64,000 nucleotides of DNA from Haloterrigena sp. H1 (GTDB taxonomy: Archaea; Halobacteriota; Halobacteria; Halobacteriales; Natrialbaceae), in assembly GCF_005938085.1 (NCBI RefSeq), contig NZ_SMZK01000001.1, positions 558,001-622,000 on the forward strand. Reading direction: 5' to 3'. A program made the translations under genes and the position numbers. Positions 41,283-49,505 of the stretch are shown piece after piece. The notes beneath the pieces were generated by a model. The model ran no database searches, was not told the DNA's origin, and saw only the letters and a list, made by a program, of their open reading frames with translations. The stretch's first letter is position 1. Every line of letters starts with the position of its first letter.

Positions 41283-41561
41283 CTAGCCGCCGGCGACCGG
41301 TGGAAACACCGACACGATGTCACCCGCTTCGAGCGTGGTCTCGGCCCCAGCCATATGGACCACGTTGCGGCCGTTTTTCAGCACGCTCAGCTGTGGCCGG
41401 ATCTGTCCCTCCTCGAGTAACTGCCCCTCGAGGCCGTCGTACTCGCCCTCGAGGGTGGTGAGCACGTCACCGACGGTCGTCTCGTCTCCGACCGTTCGTG
41501 TTTGCTCTTTCTCCCCGACGGCTTCCCGGAACGTGGCGAAAAACCGGAGATCGATGTCCAT
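41283..41561 (-). CDS. samp3: Ubiquitin-like small archaeal modifier protein (SAMP3-like)
   Basis: 92 residues with the beta-grasp fold of MoaD/ThiS/SAMP: DIDLRFFATFREAVGEKE, TVGDVLTTLEGEYDGLEGQLLEEGQIRPQLSVLKNGRNVVHMAG and AGDIVSVFPPVAGG. The terminal Gly-Gly is the residue activated by the E1-like UbaA and linked to lysines. Length and wording match Haloferax SAMP3 better than SAMP1 or SAMP2 (from memory). SAMP3 modifies MoaE and affects molybdopterin synthesis (established for Haloferax). A TATA-like ACTTATG near 41589 supports a leaderless start. Confidence 0.87.
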   Translation of the reverse strand: MDIDLRFFATFREAVGEKEQTRTVGDETTVGDVLTTLEGEYDGLEGQLLEEGQIRPQLSVLKNGRNVVHMAGAETTLEAGDIVSVFPPVAGG

Positions 41562-41613
41562 ACAGGAGGATCGTGGTCTGACGACATAAGTCCGGGCGTC
41601 GGTCAGTGCCCGC

Positions 41614-41964
41614 TCAGGCAGCCGTGGCCGCCGGCGACGTCGTGTACGCGACCGACTCGACGCCGGCAGTTGCGAGCGCGTCGTCGATCGCGCTCGCGCC
41701 GCGTTCGGCTGCCTCGCGTTCGTCGTCGGCCTCGGTGGTGACCGTCACTGAGAACTCGAGGGAAACCGTGTACGGATCGAACGGCGCTGTCGGGTGTTCG
41801 TAGACGTCGGCGTCGGTAACGTCCCAATCGGTAATCGCACCCTCGGTCGCGAGGGTCTCGAGGGTGTCGGCAAGTGTCGACGTCGCGTCGTCACAGGCGG
41901 TCGTATCGGATCCACCATGCAACGTCACGAGCGTCGTCCCTGTTCGGGACACAGCGAACTCCAT
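41614..41964 (-). CDS. Hypothetical acidic protein
   Basis: 116 residues: MEFAVSRTGTTLVTLHGGSDTTACDDATSTLADTLETLATEGAITDWDVTDADVYEHPTAPFDPYTVSLEFSVTV and so on. The pattern is a short strand, a helix, strands and a final helix (EREAAERGASAIDDAL). Nothing is recognised. ATG at 41964 is the first good start; the open frame extends much further upstream only through the shadow of the next gene. Confidence 0.6.
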   Translation of the reverse strand: MEFAVSRTGTTLVTLHGGSDTTACDDATSTLADTLETLATEGAITDWDVTDADVYEHPTAPFDPYTVSLEFSVTVTTEADDEREAAERGASAIDDALATAGVESVAYTTSPAATAA

Positions 41965-42043
41965 ACCCTCTCTAGGGAGGCCTGGAATTTCAACGCTTGG
42001 AATAGATTCACACAGTTGTGTGGCGCAACCGATCGAGTGGGCA

Positions 42044-42535
42044 CTACTCGATCCAGAACGGAACGCCATGCTCTGAGAGGATCGATCGCATTCGGTCGAC
42101 GCCACCCTGTATGTCCCACCCATCCTGTGTGTAGTGTTTGTACGGATGGCGAAGCCACGAGTGTTCGCGATGGGCGAACACCTCGACGGTTCCCTCGCCC
42201 GTCCGAAACAGCGTGACATGTAGTTGCCACCTCGCAAGCGGTGACTCGCGGCGGACCCAGCTCCCTGCCGAGAGTCGGCCGTCGTCGTGAACTTTCAGCG
42301 ACGCGATCGGTTCCGACTCGAACGCCAGCTCCGCGAGCATCGACCGCACCGCATCCAGAGTCCGCTTGACGGTGCCAACGTACTCCGATGGATGTTGTCT
42401 GCAGATGGCGTAGCCTCCGAGGGGCTCTTTGAGCCGGTGGAGTGCCGGCAGGAGCCGACGGCGGACGCGAGTCGTCAGATCGATCGCGTCGGTTCCATCC
42501 GGTGTCGGTCGGTCAGTCGTCGCCACACGTCTCAC
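42044..42535 (-). CDS. Conserved hypothetical protein
   Basis: 163 residues: DLTTRVRRRLLPALHRLKEPLGGYAICRQHPSEYVGTVKRTLDAVRSMLAELAFESEPIASLKVHDDGRLSAGSWVRRESPLARWQLHVTLF..., ending VEVFAHREHSWLRHPYKHYTQDGWDIQGGVDRMRSIL. The histidine- and tryptophan-rich C-terminal motif (AHxExxWLRHPxxHY) is striking and could bind a ligand. No family is known to me. A TATA-like ATAGTAATA on the minus strand near 42561 places a leaderless start at 42535. Confidence 0.7.
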   Translation of the reverse strand: MRRVATTDRPTPDGTDAIDLTTRVRRRLLPALHRLKEPLGGYAICRQHPSEYVGTVKRTLDAVRSMLAELAFESEPIASLKVHDDGRLSAGSWVRRESPLARWQLHVTLFRTGEGTVEVFAHREHSWLRHPYKHYTQDGWDIQGGVDRMRSILSEHGVPFWIE

Positions 42536-42702
42536 TCTCGAGTCCGACTACAAAGGTATTACTATCAGATAGGTTTTGTTTCTGTGATGCTTACCGGGTA
42601 AACAGAAGGCACAGGCATATGGAGCCGAAAATATGGCTATATAGAAATAGAATTAAAAATGATATATTCTGCAGGCAGTCGGCCGATCAGTGACGCCGCT
42701 TG

Positions 42703-43089
42703 TTACAGATCCCGGAGCCGAATGCCGTCTGCCACTAATCGGGCGTTCCGCTCCCGATCGAGGTGGTCCGCGAGGTCGTCGTGTTCGTGGAGCTGTGCGA
42801 TCACGTCGGCGTACAGCGTCCGCCACGCGATCGCGTAAATCGGCGACTGCCCCCACGCCCGCAGCTCCGGCACCAGTTCGTCGTAGGTCTCGTATCGCGT
42901 CTCGAAGCGGTCGACCGCCTCGAGCACGCGGCCGGCAGCCTCGCGCTCGTCGTCGGCGTCCTCGAGCGCCTGATTGAGCCGGGTTTCCCAGCCTGCGACG
43001 GCCTTTTGCATGTCCGCTGCCGCGCTCTCGTCGTCGTCGGGCAGTCGCTCGAGGATCGGTTCCGGAACGCCAAGCGTAATTTCTTGCAT
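42703..43089 (-). CDS. Conserved hypothetical helical protein
   Basis: 128 residues, mostly helical and acidic: MQEITLGVPEPILERLPDDDESAAADMQKAVAGWETRLNQALEDADDEREAAGRVLEAVDRFETRYETYDELVPELRAWGQSPIYAIAWRTLYADVIAQL. There are no membrane or metal motifs. ATG at 43089 starts the conserved part. The IS6-type element at 43140 sits only 50 bases upstream and has probably separated this promoter from its upstream sequences. Confidence 0.65.
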   Translation of the reverse strand: MQEITLGVPEPILERLPDDDESAAADMQKAVAGWETRLNQALEDADDEREAAGRVLEAVDRFETRYETYDELVPELRAWGQSPIYAIAWRTLYADVIAQLHEHDDLADHLDRERNARLVADGIRLRDL

Positions 43090-43131
43090 ACGACGTGTTA
43101 TGAGGCCGCGTGGCAAGAAAACCTTCGCCCA

Positions 43132-43844
43132 CTCGAGGAGGCGGTGTTCAGATAAGGATGAAGGATGAGGCGGTTCGTTTTCTGAGTGATCTATGCCCGA
43201 AAACGACCGCCTCAACGGTTATTTAGACGAGATCAACTTAGAGTTTGTTGAACGAGAAGCGACACCGCGATTGCTAATGAAGCTCAGTATTCAGCTGCAT
43301 CTCGCTGGACTCTCGCTTTCGAATACTGTCTCTATTCTTGAGATATTCGGTGTCGAACGCGCTCGATCCACCGTTCACAATTGGGTTCACAAGGCCGATC
43401 TACAGCCCGAATCTGGTCGGTGTCCGGATCACGTTGCGGTTGACGAAACTGTGATCCGACTGAACGATGAACAGTATTGGCTGTACGCCGCAGTCGATCC
43501 CGAGACAAACGAATTACTCCATACCAAGCTTGAACCGACAACAACGAAGGTTCTCGCTCATTCATTTCTCACGGAACTCTCCGAGAAACACGATGTCTCC
43601 GACGCCGTGTTTCTCGTCGATGGATCGCACTCGTTACAAGATGCATGTCAGCGTCACGGCCTCGATTTCAGATACGAAAAACATGGAAATCGGAATGCTG
43701 TTGAACGTGTCTTTCGAGAGATAAAACGACGAACCCTCTGTTTCTCAAACTGCTTCAGCAATGCCGACGCAGAAACTGCCGACGACTGGCTCCGATCGTT
43801 CAGCTTCGCATGGAATCAGCTTATCTGAACACTACCCTCGAGGA
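43132..43844 (+). mobile_element. IS6-type insertion sequence with intact 8-base target duplication
   Basis: The element proper is 43140-43836 (697 bases). The 17-base ends GGCGGTGTTCAGATAAG (43140-43156) and CTTATCTGAACACTACC (43820-43836) are inverted copies with two mismatches. The flanking CTCGAGGA (43132-43139 and 43837-43844) is a perfect 8-base duplication, standard for the IS6 family. Removing the element and one copy restores continuous sequence. Its base composition is visibly more A/T-rich than the surroundings. Confidence 0.93.
43193..43828 (+). CDS. IS6-type transposase
   Basis: 211 residues. It has the DDE core of the IS6 family: first Asp in CPDHVAVDETVIRLNDEQYWLYAAVDPETNELL, second Asp in AVFLVDGSHSLQDACQRHG and Glu in RNAVERVFREIKRRTLCFSNCF, with the K/R seven residues after. 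The N-terminal HTH region is SIQLHLAGLSLSNTVSILEIFGVERARSTVHNWVHKA. The frame is intact and the stop lies inside the right inverted repeat, so the element looks active. It resembles haloarchaeal ISH14-group elements (from memory). Confidence 0.93.
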   Translation: MPENDRLNGYLDEINLEFVEREATPRLLMKLSIQLHLAGLSLSNTVSILEIFGVERARSTVHNWVHKADLQPESGRCPDHVAVDETVIRLNDEQYWLYAAVDPETNELLHTKLEPTTTKVLAHSFLTELSEKHDVSDAVFLVDGSHSLQDACQRHGLDFRYEKHGNRNAVERVFREIKRRTLCFSNCFSNADAETADDWLRSFSFAWNQLI

Positions 43845-43860
43845 ACGCCGACAGGAACAG

Positions 43861-44724
43861 TCACTCGGAGTCGGGCCACACCGCTAGCATGATCTCGTCG
43901 ACGAGTTCGCCGTCGAGACAGTACTGCCCTTCGTGTTCGCCGTCTCGCTGCCAGCCGTGTTCGTCTAAGAACGCGAGTGTGTCGTCGTTGGTCGCGGGCA
44001 CGTTCTGGTAGAGCTTCTGATAGCCGGCATTGCTGGCCCACTCGAGGCCGTACTCGAGCAGCGACGAACCGATGCCCTGGCGTTGATACTGTGGATCGAC
44101 CCCGACAGTGAGTTCGGCCGTGTGCCGCAGTGCTGGGAGTGCCGGCGCGTCGATGTGGAGCCAGCCGACGACATCGCCATCCGTCGCCGAGGGCTCGGTA
44201 CGTTCTTCGGACGACTCGGTCTCGTCGTCTTCCGGCTCCGGCATAAGAATCGCCACGAAGACGATCCGCGACCGCGCCTCGTTGGCCCGGACGAGCGCCG
44301 ACTCGCGATCGAGTTCCATCGCGACGTTTTCGGCGACGACGTACGTCTCGTCCTCGGCGACCGTCCGCATCGTCTCGACGACCCCGGCCCGATCTTCCTC
44401 GCGTGCCGGTCGGATGACGATGGCCCCCTCATCACACTCGAGGTCGACCGTCGTCGCCGAGAGCGCGATCCGAAACTTTCCATCGACATCAGTCAGGTAT
44501 CCCTCGGCCTGTAGTGTCTCGAGACACGTCTGCAGCTCGTCCTCTGTGGGTGGCACTGACTCGGTGTACGCCCTCGATCGAGCCGGTTTCGAGTCCGAGT
44601 GACCGCCGTCGACTTTGATCGACCGCGCTAGCTCGGCCGGTGTAACGGCCCCGTTTCGCTCGACGTACTCGTAGATGCGCCGCTGGAGTTCGTTTTCGAA
44701 CGAGCCGGTGGGGTACACGCTCAT
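43861..44724 (-). CDS. GNAT N-acetyltransferase with N-terminal winged-helix-like domain
   Basis: 287 residues. Residues 1-110 hold two helical segments (SFENELQRRIYEYVERNGAVTPAELARSI and DELQTCLETLQAEGYLTDVDGKFRIAL) that read as a winged helix. The GNAT domain follows: IVIRPAREEDRAGVVETMRTV, then TAELTVGVDPQYQRQGIGSSLLEYGLEWASNAGYQKLYQNVPATNDDTLAFLDEHGW, which contains the acetyl-CoA loop Q-x-x-G-I-G. GNATs acetylate amines or proteins; the fused HTH suggests a regulatory link. A TATA-like sequence near 44752 supports ATG 44724. Confidence 0.85.
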   Translation of the reverse strand: MSVYPTGSFENELQRRIYEYVERNGAVTPAELARSIKVDGGHSDSKPARSRAYTESVPPTEDELQTCLETLQAEGYLTDVDGKFRIALSATTVDLECDEGAIVIRPAREEDRAGVVETMRTVAEDETYVVAENVAMELDRESALVRANEARSRIVFVAILMPEPEDDETESSEERTEPSATDGDVVGWLHIDAPALPALRHTAELTVGVDPQYQRQGIGSSLLEYGLEWASNAGYQKLYQNVPATNDDTLAFLDEHGWQRDGEHEGQYCLDGELVDEIMLAVWPDSE

Positions 44725-46288
44725 AGCAACGACCGCGCGAACCGACGGTATTAGTATGCGATTCGTATCAGCGCCGGTCTGCCCGTCGCCGTAACGAAGT
44801 ACGTCATTGTACTCGAGGCCCAACCGTTTCGAACGGTATCGACGCCTGTCACGTCCGGAAATCACTCGCTAGCGGTCCGTCCCAGTCGCTGCTGGGGCCG
44901 ACATGGCCGGGTTCAGTCGCGATTTAATATCGCGATATACTATTTATTTTACCAGTGTCGGGTGGCTCACACCACTCACTCGGGAACACGCCCGTCGACA
45001 CGGAATCTGGGATTCGAGACGGCTACTATCGACTGCGAACCGGGAACGACACGCGTTCGAATCGGCCACTGCGTGGTTCGAACGAACGTGCCGATCGTCC
45101 GCCGCAGGACGTGACCGCTCTCTCGATCGGCTCACAGGAGGTGTTCGGAGTCTCTCACGGACCGCCCTCGATCCGCGTGGCTCGAGCCTCGATCGAACCA
45201 ATCCCACCGGCCGCCGGTCGGGTGAACGGCCGTGGATAGGCAGTGTCCGCTCGAGGGTGGTTCACGATCCGGTCGCGGATGATCGTCAACCGTTCGCGCG
45301 CGGCCATCTCAGCCGGTCCGGCTATCACCTCGGTCGTCAGTGGTTCGTGTTCGTCAACAGTCGCCGGACGTGGTCGGTGCCTGCACGCTGTGTCTCGGTC
45401 TCGAGAGCTCGTGTGTGATCGTCATAGCAGTAGTCGCTGTGGCGCAGCCGATCCGGGGTGTATGCATGTTCCGTCCAACAGCGGGCGTTCCGAGAACCGT
45501 GGTCATTGCCTCGCCGTTCTGCGACCGCCGCAGCCGAGCGGTGGGCCGTTCGTGATGCCGGTCGGCTCTCGCTTTGGTCCGTCACCGAGTTCGTGCTATC
45601 GCACTCGGATGGCGGGTCGGGCAAGTGCTGGTGAGCAACACAGACTGAAATCCCACTTCCTCCAGTAATGGTAAATTGTATGTTGATATATCGAATCGGT
45701 ACGTCCGACTGGATCGGACCGATCGCGCCACCGCAGCGGATCGTCGGCGTTGACCGGACCTCGAGCAGGTGATCGAGTTCGGCGTTCTCGAGGCGATCGA
45801 CCGGACGATCTTCAAGCGGCGTCAGCGCGTGAGTTAGCGTCGGCTCATACATCTAGGGACTGAGAGCACGGGTTGCCCGTTGTCTCAGCTAGCAATTGGA
45901 CCTTCACTTGAACGGATTACTAGTCACTCGTGATACTTTGAAATAATTCCATTTTCGGCGGCAGGTTTACACCGCCTGCGACCGTTCCTGGCTGTAGTAT
46001 GGGGCACCTATGACTGATATCGGTGTTCAGCTCTTGCGAATCGACGAGTGTAGCCGATCAGCAGCCGTTCACCTCGGGGAGTCGGACACCGCTGGCCCTT
46101 GCGGACGGCGCGTGAAGACGTACGGACGAATCTCGGGGATGGTACCCCACGTCTATCCGCAGTCACGACAAACGACAGAGCAGACAGAGAAACATGAACC
46201 GGCCTAGTTCGCGCGCGAACGGAGGACGGCAGCACGGGCAGCGCCGAGCCAGATTGCCAGCGCAGTTGCGAAGGAAACACACTAACCG
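44725..46288. other. Gene-poor interval of about 1.56 kb
   Basis: No convincing full gene. Open frames here are arginine/serine-rich shadows. A/T-rich islands occur at 44919-44948 (with the 12-base palindrome ATATCGCGATAT at 44927-44938) and around 45660-45700 and 45890-45960. Part of the minus strand (45650-45852) faintly resembles a HalOD1 domain. The interval lies between an IS-disturbed region and an orphan response-regulator operon, so it may be the remains of lost genes. Confidence 0.5.
45650..45852 (-). pseudogene. Possible HalOD1-domain remnant
   Basis: The minus-strand frame from 45852 reads LTHALTPLEDRPVDRLENAELDHLLEVRSTP, then IRYINIQFTITGGSGISV. The order of a short acidic helix, a "V-D-x-L-x-x-A-x-L-D-x-L" segment and two strands ending in G-x-I-S-V recalls HalOD1, compare the gene at 14513. 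Beyond this the frame turns into unrelated shadow sequence. The resemblance is weak and may be chance. Confidence 0.25.
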
Positions 46289-46753
46289 ATGAACGAGTCA
46301 GACACGTTTCGGGCGGAGCCAGCACAGCTCCTGTTGGTCGAAGACAACCCCGGCGATATCCGCCTGACCGAGGAGGCCTTCGAACAGGGGCGGATCGAAA
46401 ACGACCTGCACGTCGTTTCCGACGGCAGTGAGGCACTTTCGTTTCTCTCACGGGAAGGGGAGTACGCCGACGCACCGCGTCCGGATCTCATTTTGCTAGA
46501 CCTCAATCTTCCGGGGAAAGGCGGCGAGGATATCCTCGAGGAACTCAAAGACGATCCGGAATTCCGGTCGATCCCGGTGATCGTCTTGACGAGTTCGGAC
46601 GCCGAAGAAGACATCGCCAGATCCTACCAACTTCATGCCAACGCCTATCTGACGAAGCCGGTCGATCCCGATGCGTTCATCGAGACGATCCGCGCCTTCG
46701 AGCAGTTCTGGTTCTCGGTCGTTCGGTTACCACCGGAGGAAGAAAACGTATGA
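46289..46753 (+). CDS. Response regulator (receiver domain only)
   Basis: 154 residues: [40 protein letters not shown], the phosphoacceptor Asp71 in [34 protein letters not shown] and the lysine in [12 protein letters not shown]. It is of the Rcp1-like type common in haloarchaea, with no output domain. It overlaps the next gene by 4 bases (ATGA). No histidine kinase is adjacent, so its phosphodonor must be encoded elsewhere. Confidence 0.93.
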   Translation: MNESDTFRAEPAQLLLVEDNPGDIRLTEEAFEQGRIENDLHVVSDGSEALSFLSREGEYADAPRPDLILLDLNLPGKGGEDILEELKDDPEFRSIPVIVLTSSDAEEDIARSYQLHANAYLTKPVDPDAFIETIRAFEQFWFSVVRLPPEEENV

Positions 46754-48438
46754 GCGAGACGAATACCCAAACTACTGAGGAGTCGAACACGGAGTCAGAC
46801 GAGACGCTGCAGGTCCTCCTGATCGAGGACAATCCCGGTGACGCTCGTCTCATTCAGGAAATGCTCCACGGGGCCGAAGAACTCACGAAGCGGATTAATC
46901 CCACCGAGATGTCAGGGCAGGAGCCCCAAATTTCACACGAGATGCGCCTCGAAGAGGCCCTCGAGACGCTCGCGTCCGAACATGTCGACATCGTTCTTCT
47001 CGATCTCAATCTCCCCGATAGCGAGGGGTTGTCCACGCTCGAGACGGTCCACGAGGCGTCGGAGACGCCGATCGTCGTCCTGACCGGCCTGCGAGATCAG
47101 CAGGTCGGCGTGAAGGCGATCCAGCGCGGAGCCCAGGACTTCCTCGTCAAAGACGAGGTGACGAGCGAACTGCTGATTCGGACGATCCATCACGCGATCG
47201 AGCGGGCCCGCCAACAGCGAGAACGCCGTCAGCAGCGCGAACAGCTCGAGGCGCTCAACCGTCTGAACCGAATCGGCCACGACATTACCCACGCGGTGAT
47301 CACGACCGAGACGCGCGCGGAACTCGAACAACAGGTCTGTGACCGACTCGCCGAGTCCGACGCCTACCGGTTCGCGTGGATCGGTGAGATCAATCCGGGC
47401 AGCGACCGCGTCTCCCCGAAGGCGGCGGCCGGCGTCGAAGACGGCTACCTCGACGAGATCGAAGTCAGCGTTGACGAAGACAAAAAGAGCGGACAGGGAC
47501 CAGCGGGCACGGCGATCCGGACCGGACAGGTTCAGGTGATGAACGACGTTCGAACAGACCAGAAATTCGAGCCGTGGCGAAAGCAGGCACGGGCCCGTGG
47601 CTATTTCTCGTCGGCGGCGGTCCCGATCGCTTACGAAGATCTCGTCTATGGCGTCTTGTGTATCTACTCCTCGTCATCACGTGCGTTCAGGGAACCCGAA
47701 ACGGCTGTTCTCGTACGGATCGGCGACGTCATCGCGCACGCAATTACCGCCATCGAGCGCCGGGATGCCTTAGTCAGCGACGCCGTCATCGAACTCGAGT
47801 TCCGCGTCGAGGAACTGGCCGAACCCCTGATCGATCTCTCGAGCTCGGAAGCGTGTACGATCACGATCGAGCAGTTGGTCGGCGGTGACGAGACGCTTCT
47901 GGCGTATGGCTCGGCTCAGGATGTCTCCCAGGACGCGTTCACCGAGGCCATCGACCGAACCGACGGCATCAGCGACGTTCGAATCCTCTCGGCCAAACGT
48001 GACGAATTCGAGTTCGAACTCGTCGCACCGACGGCCATCTCCCTGTTCGAGACGATCGCAACCCACGGCGGTCGCGTCGCCTTGGCGACGATCGACGACG
48101 GGGAGTTCCGCTTCGTCGTCGAACTCCCACGCGGTCGGGACACCCGCCAGATGATCGAACTCATCCGCGCCCAACGCGACGACGTTACCTATCTCGCTCA
48201 GCGGACGACCGAACGAAGCGAGCGTGGCGATACTGGCACGATGTCCGTCCTCGAGGACGACCTCACAGACAAACAACAGGCTGCACTCGAGACGGCCTAC
48301 TTCGGCGGCTACTTCGACTGGCCGCGGGAGAGCACCGGAGAGGAGATCGCCGATCGATTGGGCATCGCACCGGCGACGTTCAACCAGCACCTCCGGACAG
48401 CCGAACGGAAGTTCTTCGACTCGGTGTTCGGCGGGTAG
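46750..48438 (+). CDS. Response regulator with GAF and Bat-type HTH domains
   Basis: 562 residues. The receiver domain (~20-150) has [10 protein letters not shown], Asp85 in [20 protein letters not shown] and lysine in FLVKDEV. A short coiled segment ([21 protein letters not shown]) leads to a GAF domain (~185-340: [14 protein letters not shown]...[22 protein letters not shown]). A bacterio-opsin-activator-type linker domain and the C-terminal HTH follow ([48 protein letters not shown]). It is thus a phosphorylation-controlled transcription factor. Its start overlaps the single-domain receiver gene, so the two receivers probably act in one relay. Confidence 0.9.
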   Translation: MSETNTQTTEESNTESDETLQVLLIEDNPGDARLIQEMLHGAEELTKRINPTEMSGQEPQISHEMRLEEALETLASEHVDIVLLDLNLPDSEGLSTLETVHEASETPIVVLTGLRDQQVGVKAIQRGAQDFLVKDEVTSELLIRTIHHAIERARQQRERRQQREQLEALNRLNRIGHDITHAVITTETRAELEQQVCDRLAESDAYRFAWIGEINPGSDRVSPKAAAGVEDGYLDEIEVSVDEDKKSGQGPAGTAIRTGQVQVMNDVRTDQKFEPWRKQARARGYFSSAAVPIAYEDLVYGVLCIYSSSSRAFREPETAVLVRIGDVIAHAITAIERRDALVSDAVIELEFRVEELAEPLIDLSSSEACTITIEQLVGGDETLLAYGSAQDVSQDAFTEAIDRTDGISDVRILSAKRDEFEFELVAPTAISLFETIATHGGRVALATIDDGEFRFVVELPRGRDTRQMIELIRAQRDDVTYLAQRTTERSERGDTGTMSVLEDDLTDKQQAALETAYFGGYFDWPRESTGEEIADRLGIAPATFNQHLRTAERKFFDSVFGG

Positions 48439-48496
48439 TGGTCAGCGTCGCGGTCGCTGCCGTCACTCGAGCGCACTTTAAAAACTGGTAGTCTGT

Positions 48497-49099
48497 TTAT
48501 GCCGCACCGCGAGGTTCGGTCGCGGGCGGGGTCACGTCCTCGACCGGCCGGGACGCCATCGCGACGGAGACCATCGAGAAGCCGGTCACGAGGAGGCTCA
48601 CGCCCACGAGCAGACCGATCGCCCAGGTTGCCGTGGTCGGGAAGCCGGCCCAGAGGAGGCCAGCGAGGACCATCGAGATAACGCCGCTGACGCCGATCGA
48701 GAGCCGTCCCGGGGCCGACCCCATCCACAGCGCCATCCCCAGTTCGACGATGCCGTCGACGAAGAGGTATGCCACGAGCGCCACCGTCAAGGTGACGAGC
48801 GCGACGGCGGGCGCTGCGAGGACGGCCAGCCCGGCGAGTACCGAGACGACCGCGAGCGCGACCTGCCAGAACGAGCCACGCCACCCACGTGCCGTGAACG
48901 CGTGGACGCCGTGGACGATCCCGCCGACGACGAGAAGTGCGCCGAGTGCGATCGATACCGAGAGTCCGGTGACGACCGGGGCGGCAATGGCGAGGATGCC
49001 GATCAACCCGACGATCCCGCCCGCAATCGCGAGCGGGCGCCAGTCGTTCTCGAGGGAGGTACCCTCGGCGTACGTGGTGTCTGCTGTTTCACTGCTCAT
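48497..49099 (-). CDS. HdeD-like membrane protein (DUF308)
   Basis: 200 residues with six hydrophobic helices in three GxxxxxxG-rich pairs: LAIAGGIVGLIGILAIAAPVVTG, ALGALLVVGGIVHGVHAFTARGWRGSFWQVALAVVSVLAGLAVLAAP, LVAYLFVDGIVELGMALWMG and MVLAGLLWAGFPTTATWAIGLLVGVSLLVTGFSMV. This is the HdeD/DUF308 pattern, first known from acid resistance in E. coli; its role in haloarchaea is unknown. ATG at 49099 fits a TATA box (TATATAC on the minus strand near 49134) with a leader of about 9 bases. Confidence 0.85.
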   Translation of the reverse strand: MSSETADTTYAEGTSLENDWRPLAIAGGIVGLIGILAIAAPVVTGLSVSIALGALLVVGGIVHGVHAFTARGWRGSFWQVALAVVSVLAGLAVLAAPAVALVTLTVALVAYLFVDGIVELGMALWMGSAPGRLSIGVSGVISMVLAGLLWAGFPTTATWAIGLLVGVSLLVTGFSMVSVAMASRPVEDVTPPATEPRGAA

Positions 49100-49284
49100 T
49101 ATATTCACCACTACCAGATACGCCATGTGTGTATATAACACAATTCTGCGGTTTGACAGTAGCTCACGGGCACGGACCAGTCCGAAACCGGGACGAACGG
49201 CGGCAGCAGGTTGCCTCGTGAGAATCGAGGTCGGTGATTGCCGAACCACGACGCCTATGCCGACGGGCCGTGATATCCCGAGCC

Positions 49285-49389
49285 GTGACAGACGATTACG
49301 ACGAGTATCGCACGTGTGACCTCTGTAGCGAGCGAGTGCCGGCAGCCGTCTATCACGAGCACCTGCTCAAGTCGTGTCCCGGCCGCTGA
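49285..49389 (+). CDS. Tiny zinc-finger protein
   Basis: 34 residues from GTG: VTDDYDEYRTCDLCSERVPA, then AVYHEHLLKSCPGR. The CxxC followed by H-x-H-x4-C is a plausible one-zinc knuckle, a type of haloarchaeal mini-protein. No ATG is available in frame. Its stop TGA provides the first base of palindromic element D. Very short, so confidence is limited. Confidence 0.5.
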   Translation: MTDDYDEYRTCDLCSERVPAAVYHEHLLKSCPGR

Positions 49390-49470
49390 TACGGCCTGCT
49401 GTCACTGTTTCTCGGCGCACCGGCACCCTGGCATGCGGGTGCGCTGGCACTGACTGACAGTGACCAGTAT
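49389..49470 (+). repeat. Palindromic intergenic element, copy D (82 bases)
   Basis: Begins on the last base of a stop codon with ATACGG and ends CAGTAT. The arms TCGGCGCACCGGC (49412-49424) and GCGGGTGCGCTGG (49435-49447) have three mismatches. CTGCTGTCACTG on the left and ACTGACAG on the right match the other copies. Confidence 0.75.
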
Positions 49471-49505
49471 GATACAGGTTCAGAGACAAATCGCGCTCGA
49501 GTCGG

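Noticed and set aside
44903..45418. Open frame of 171 codons on the plus strand in the gene-poor gap
   Set aside because: Arg/Ser-rich composition without domain pattern, typical of a chance frame in GC-rich DNA; no promoter at its start.
46010..46207. 65-codon plus-strand frame before the response regulator
   Set aside because: No hydrophobic core or motif, mixed composition; looks like chance.
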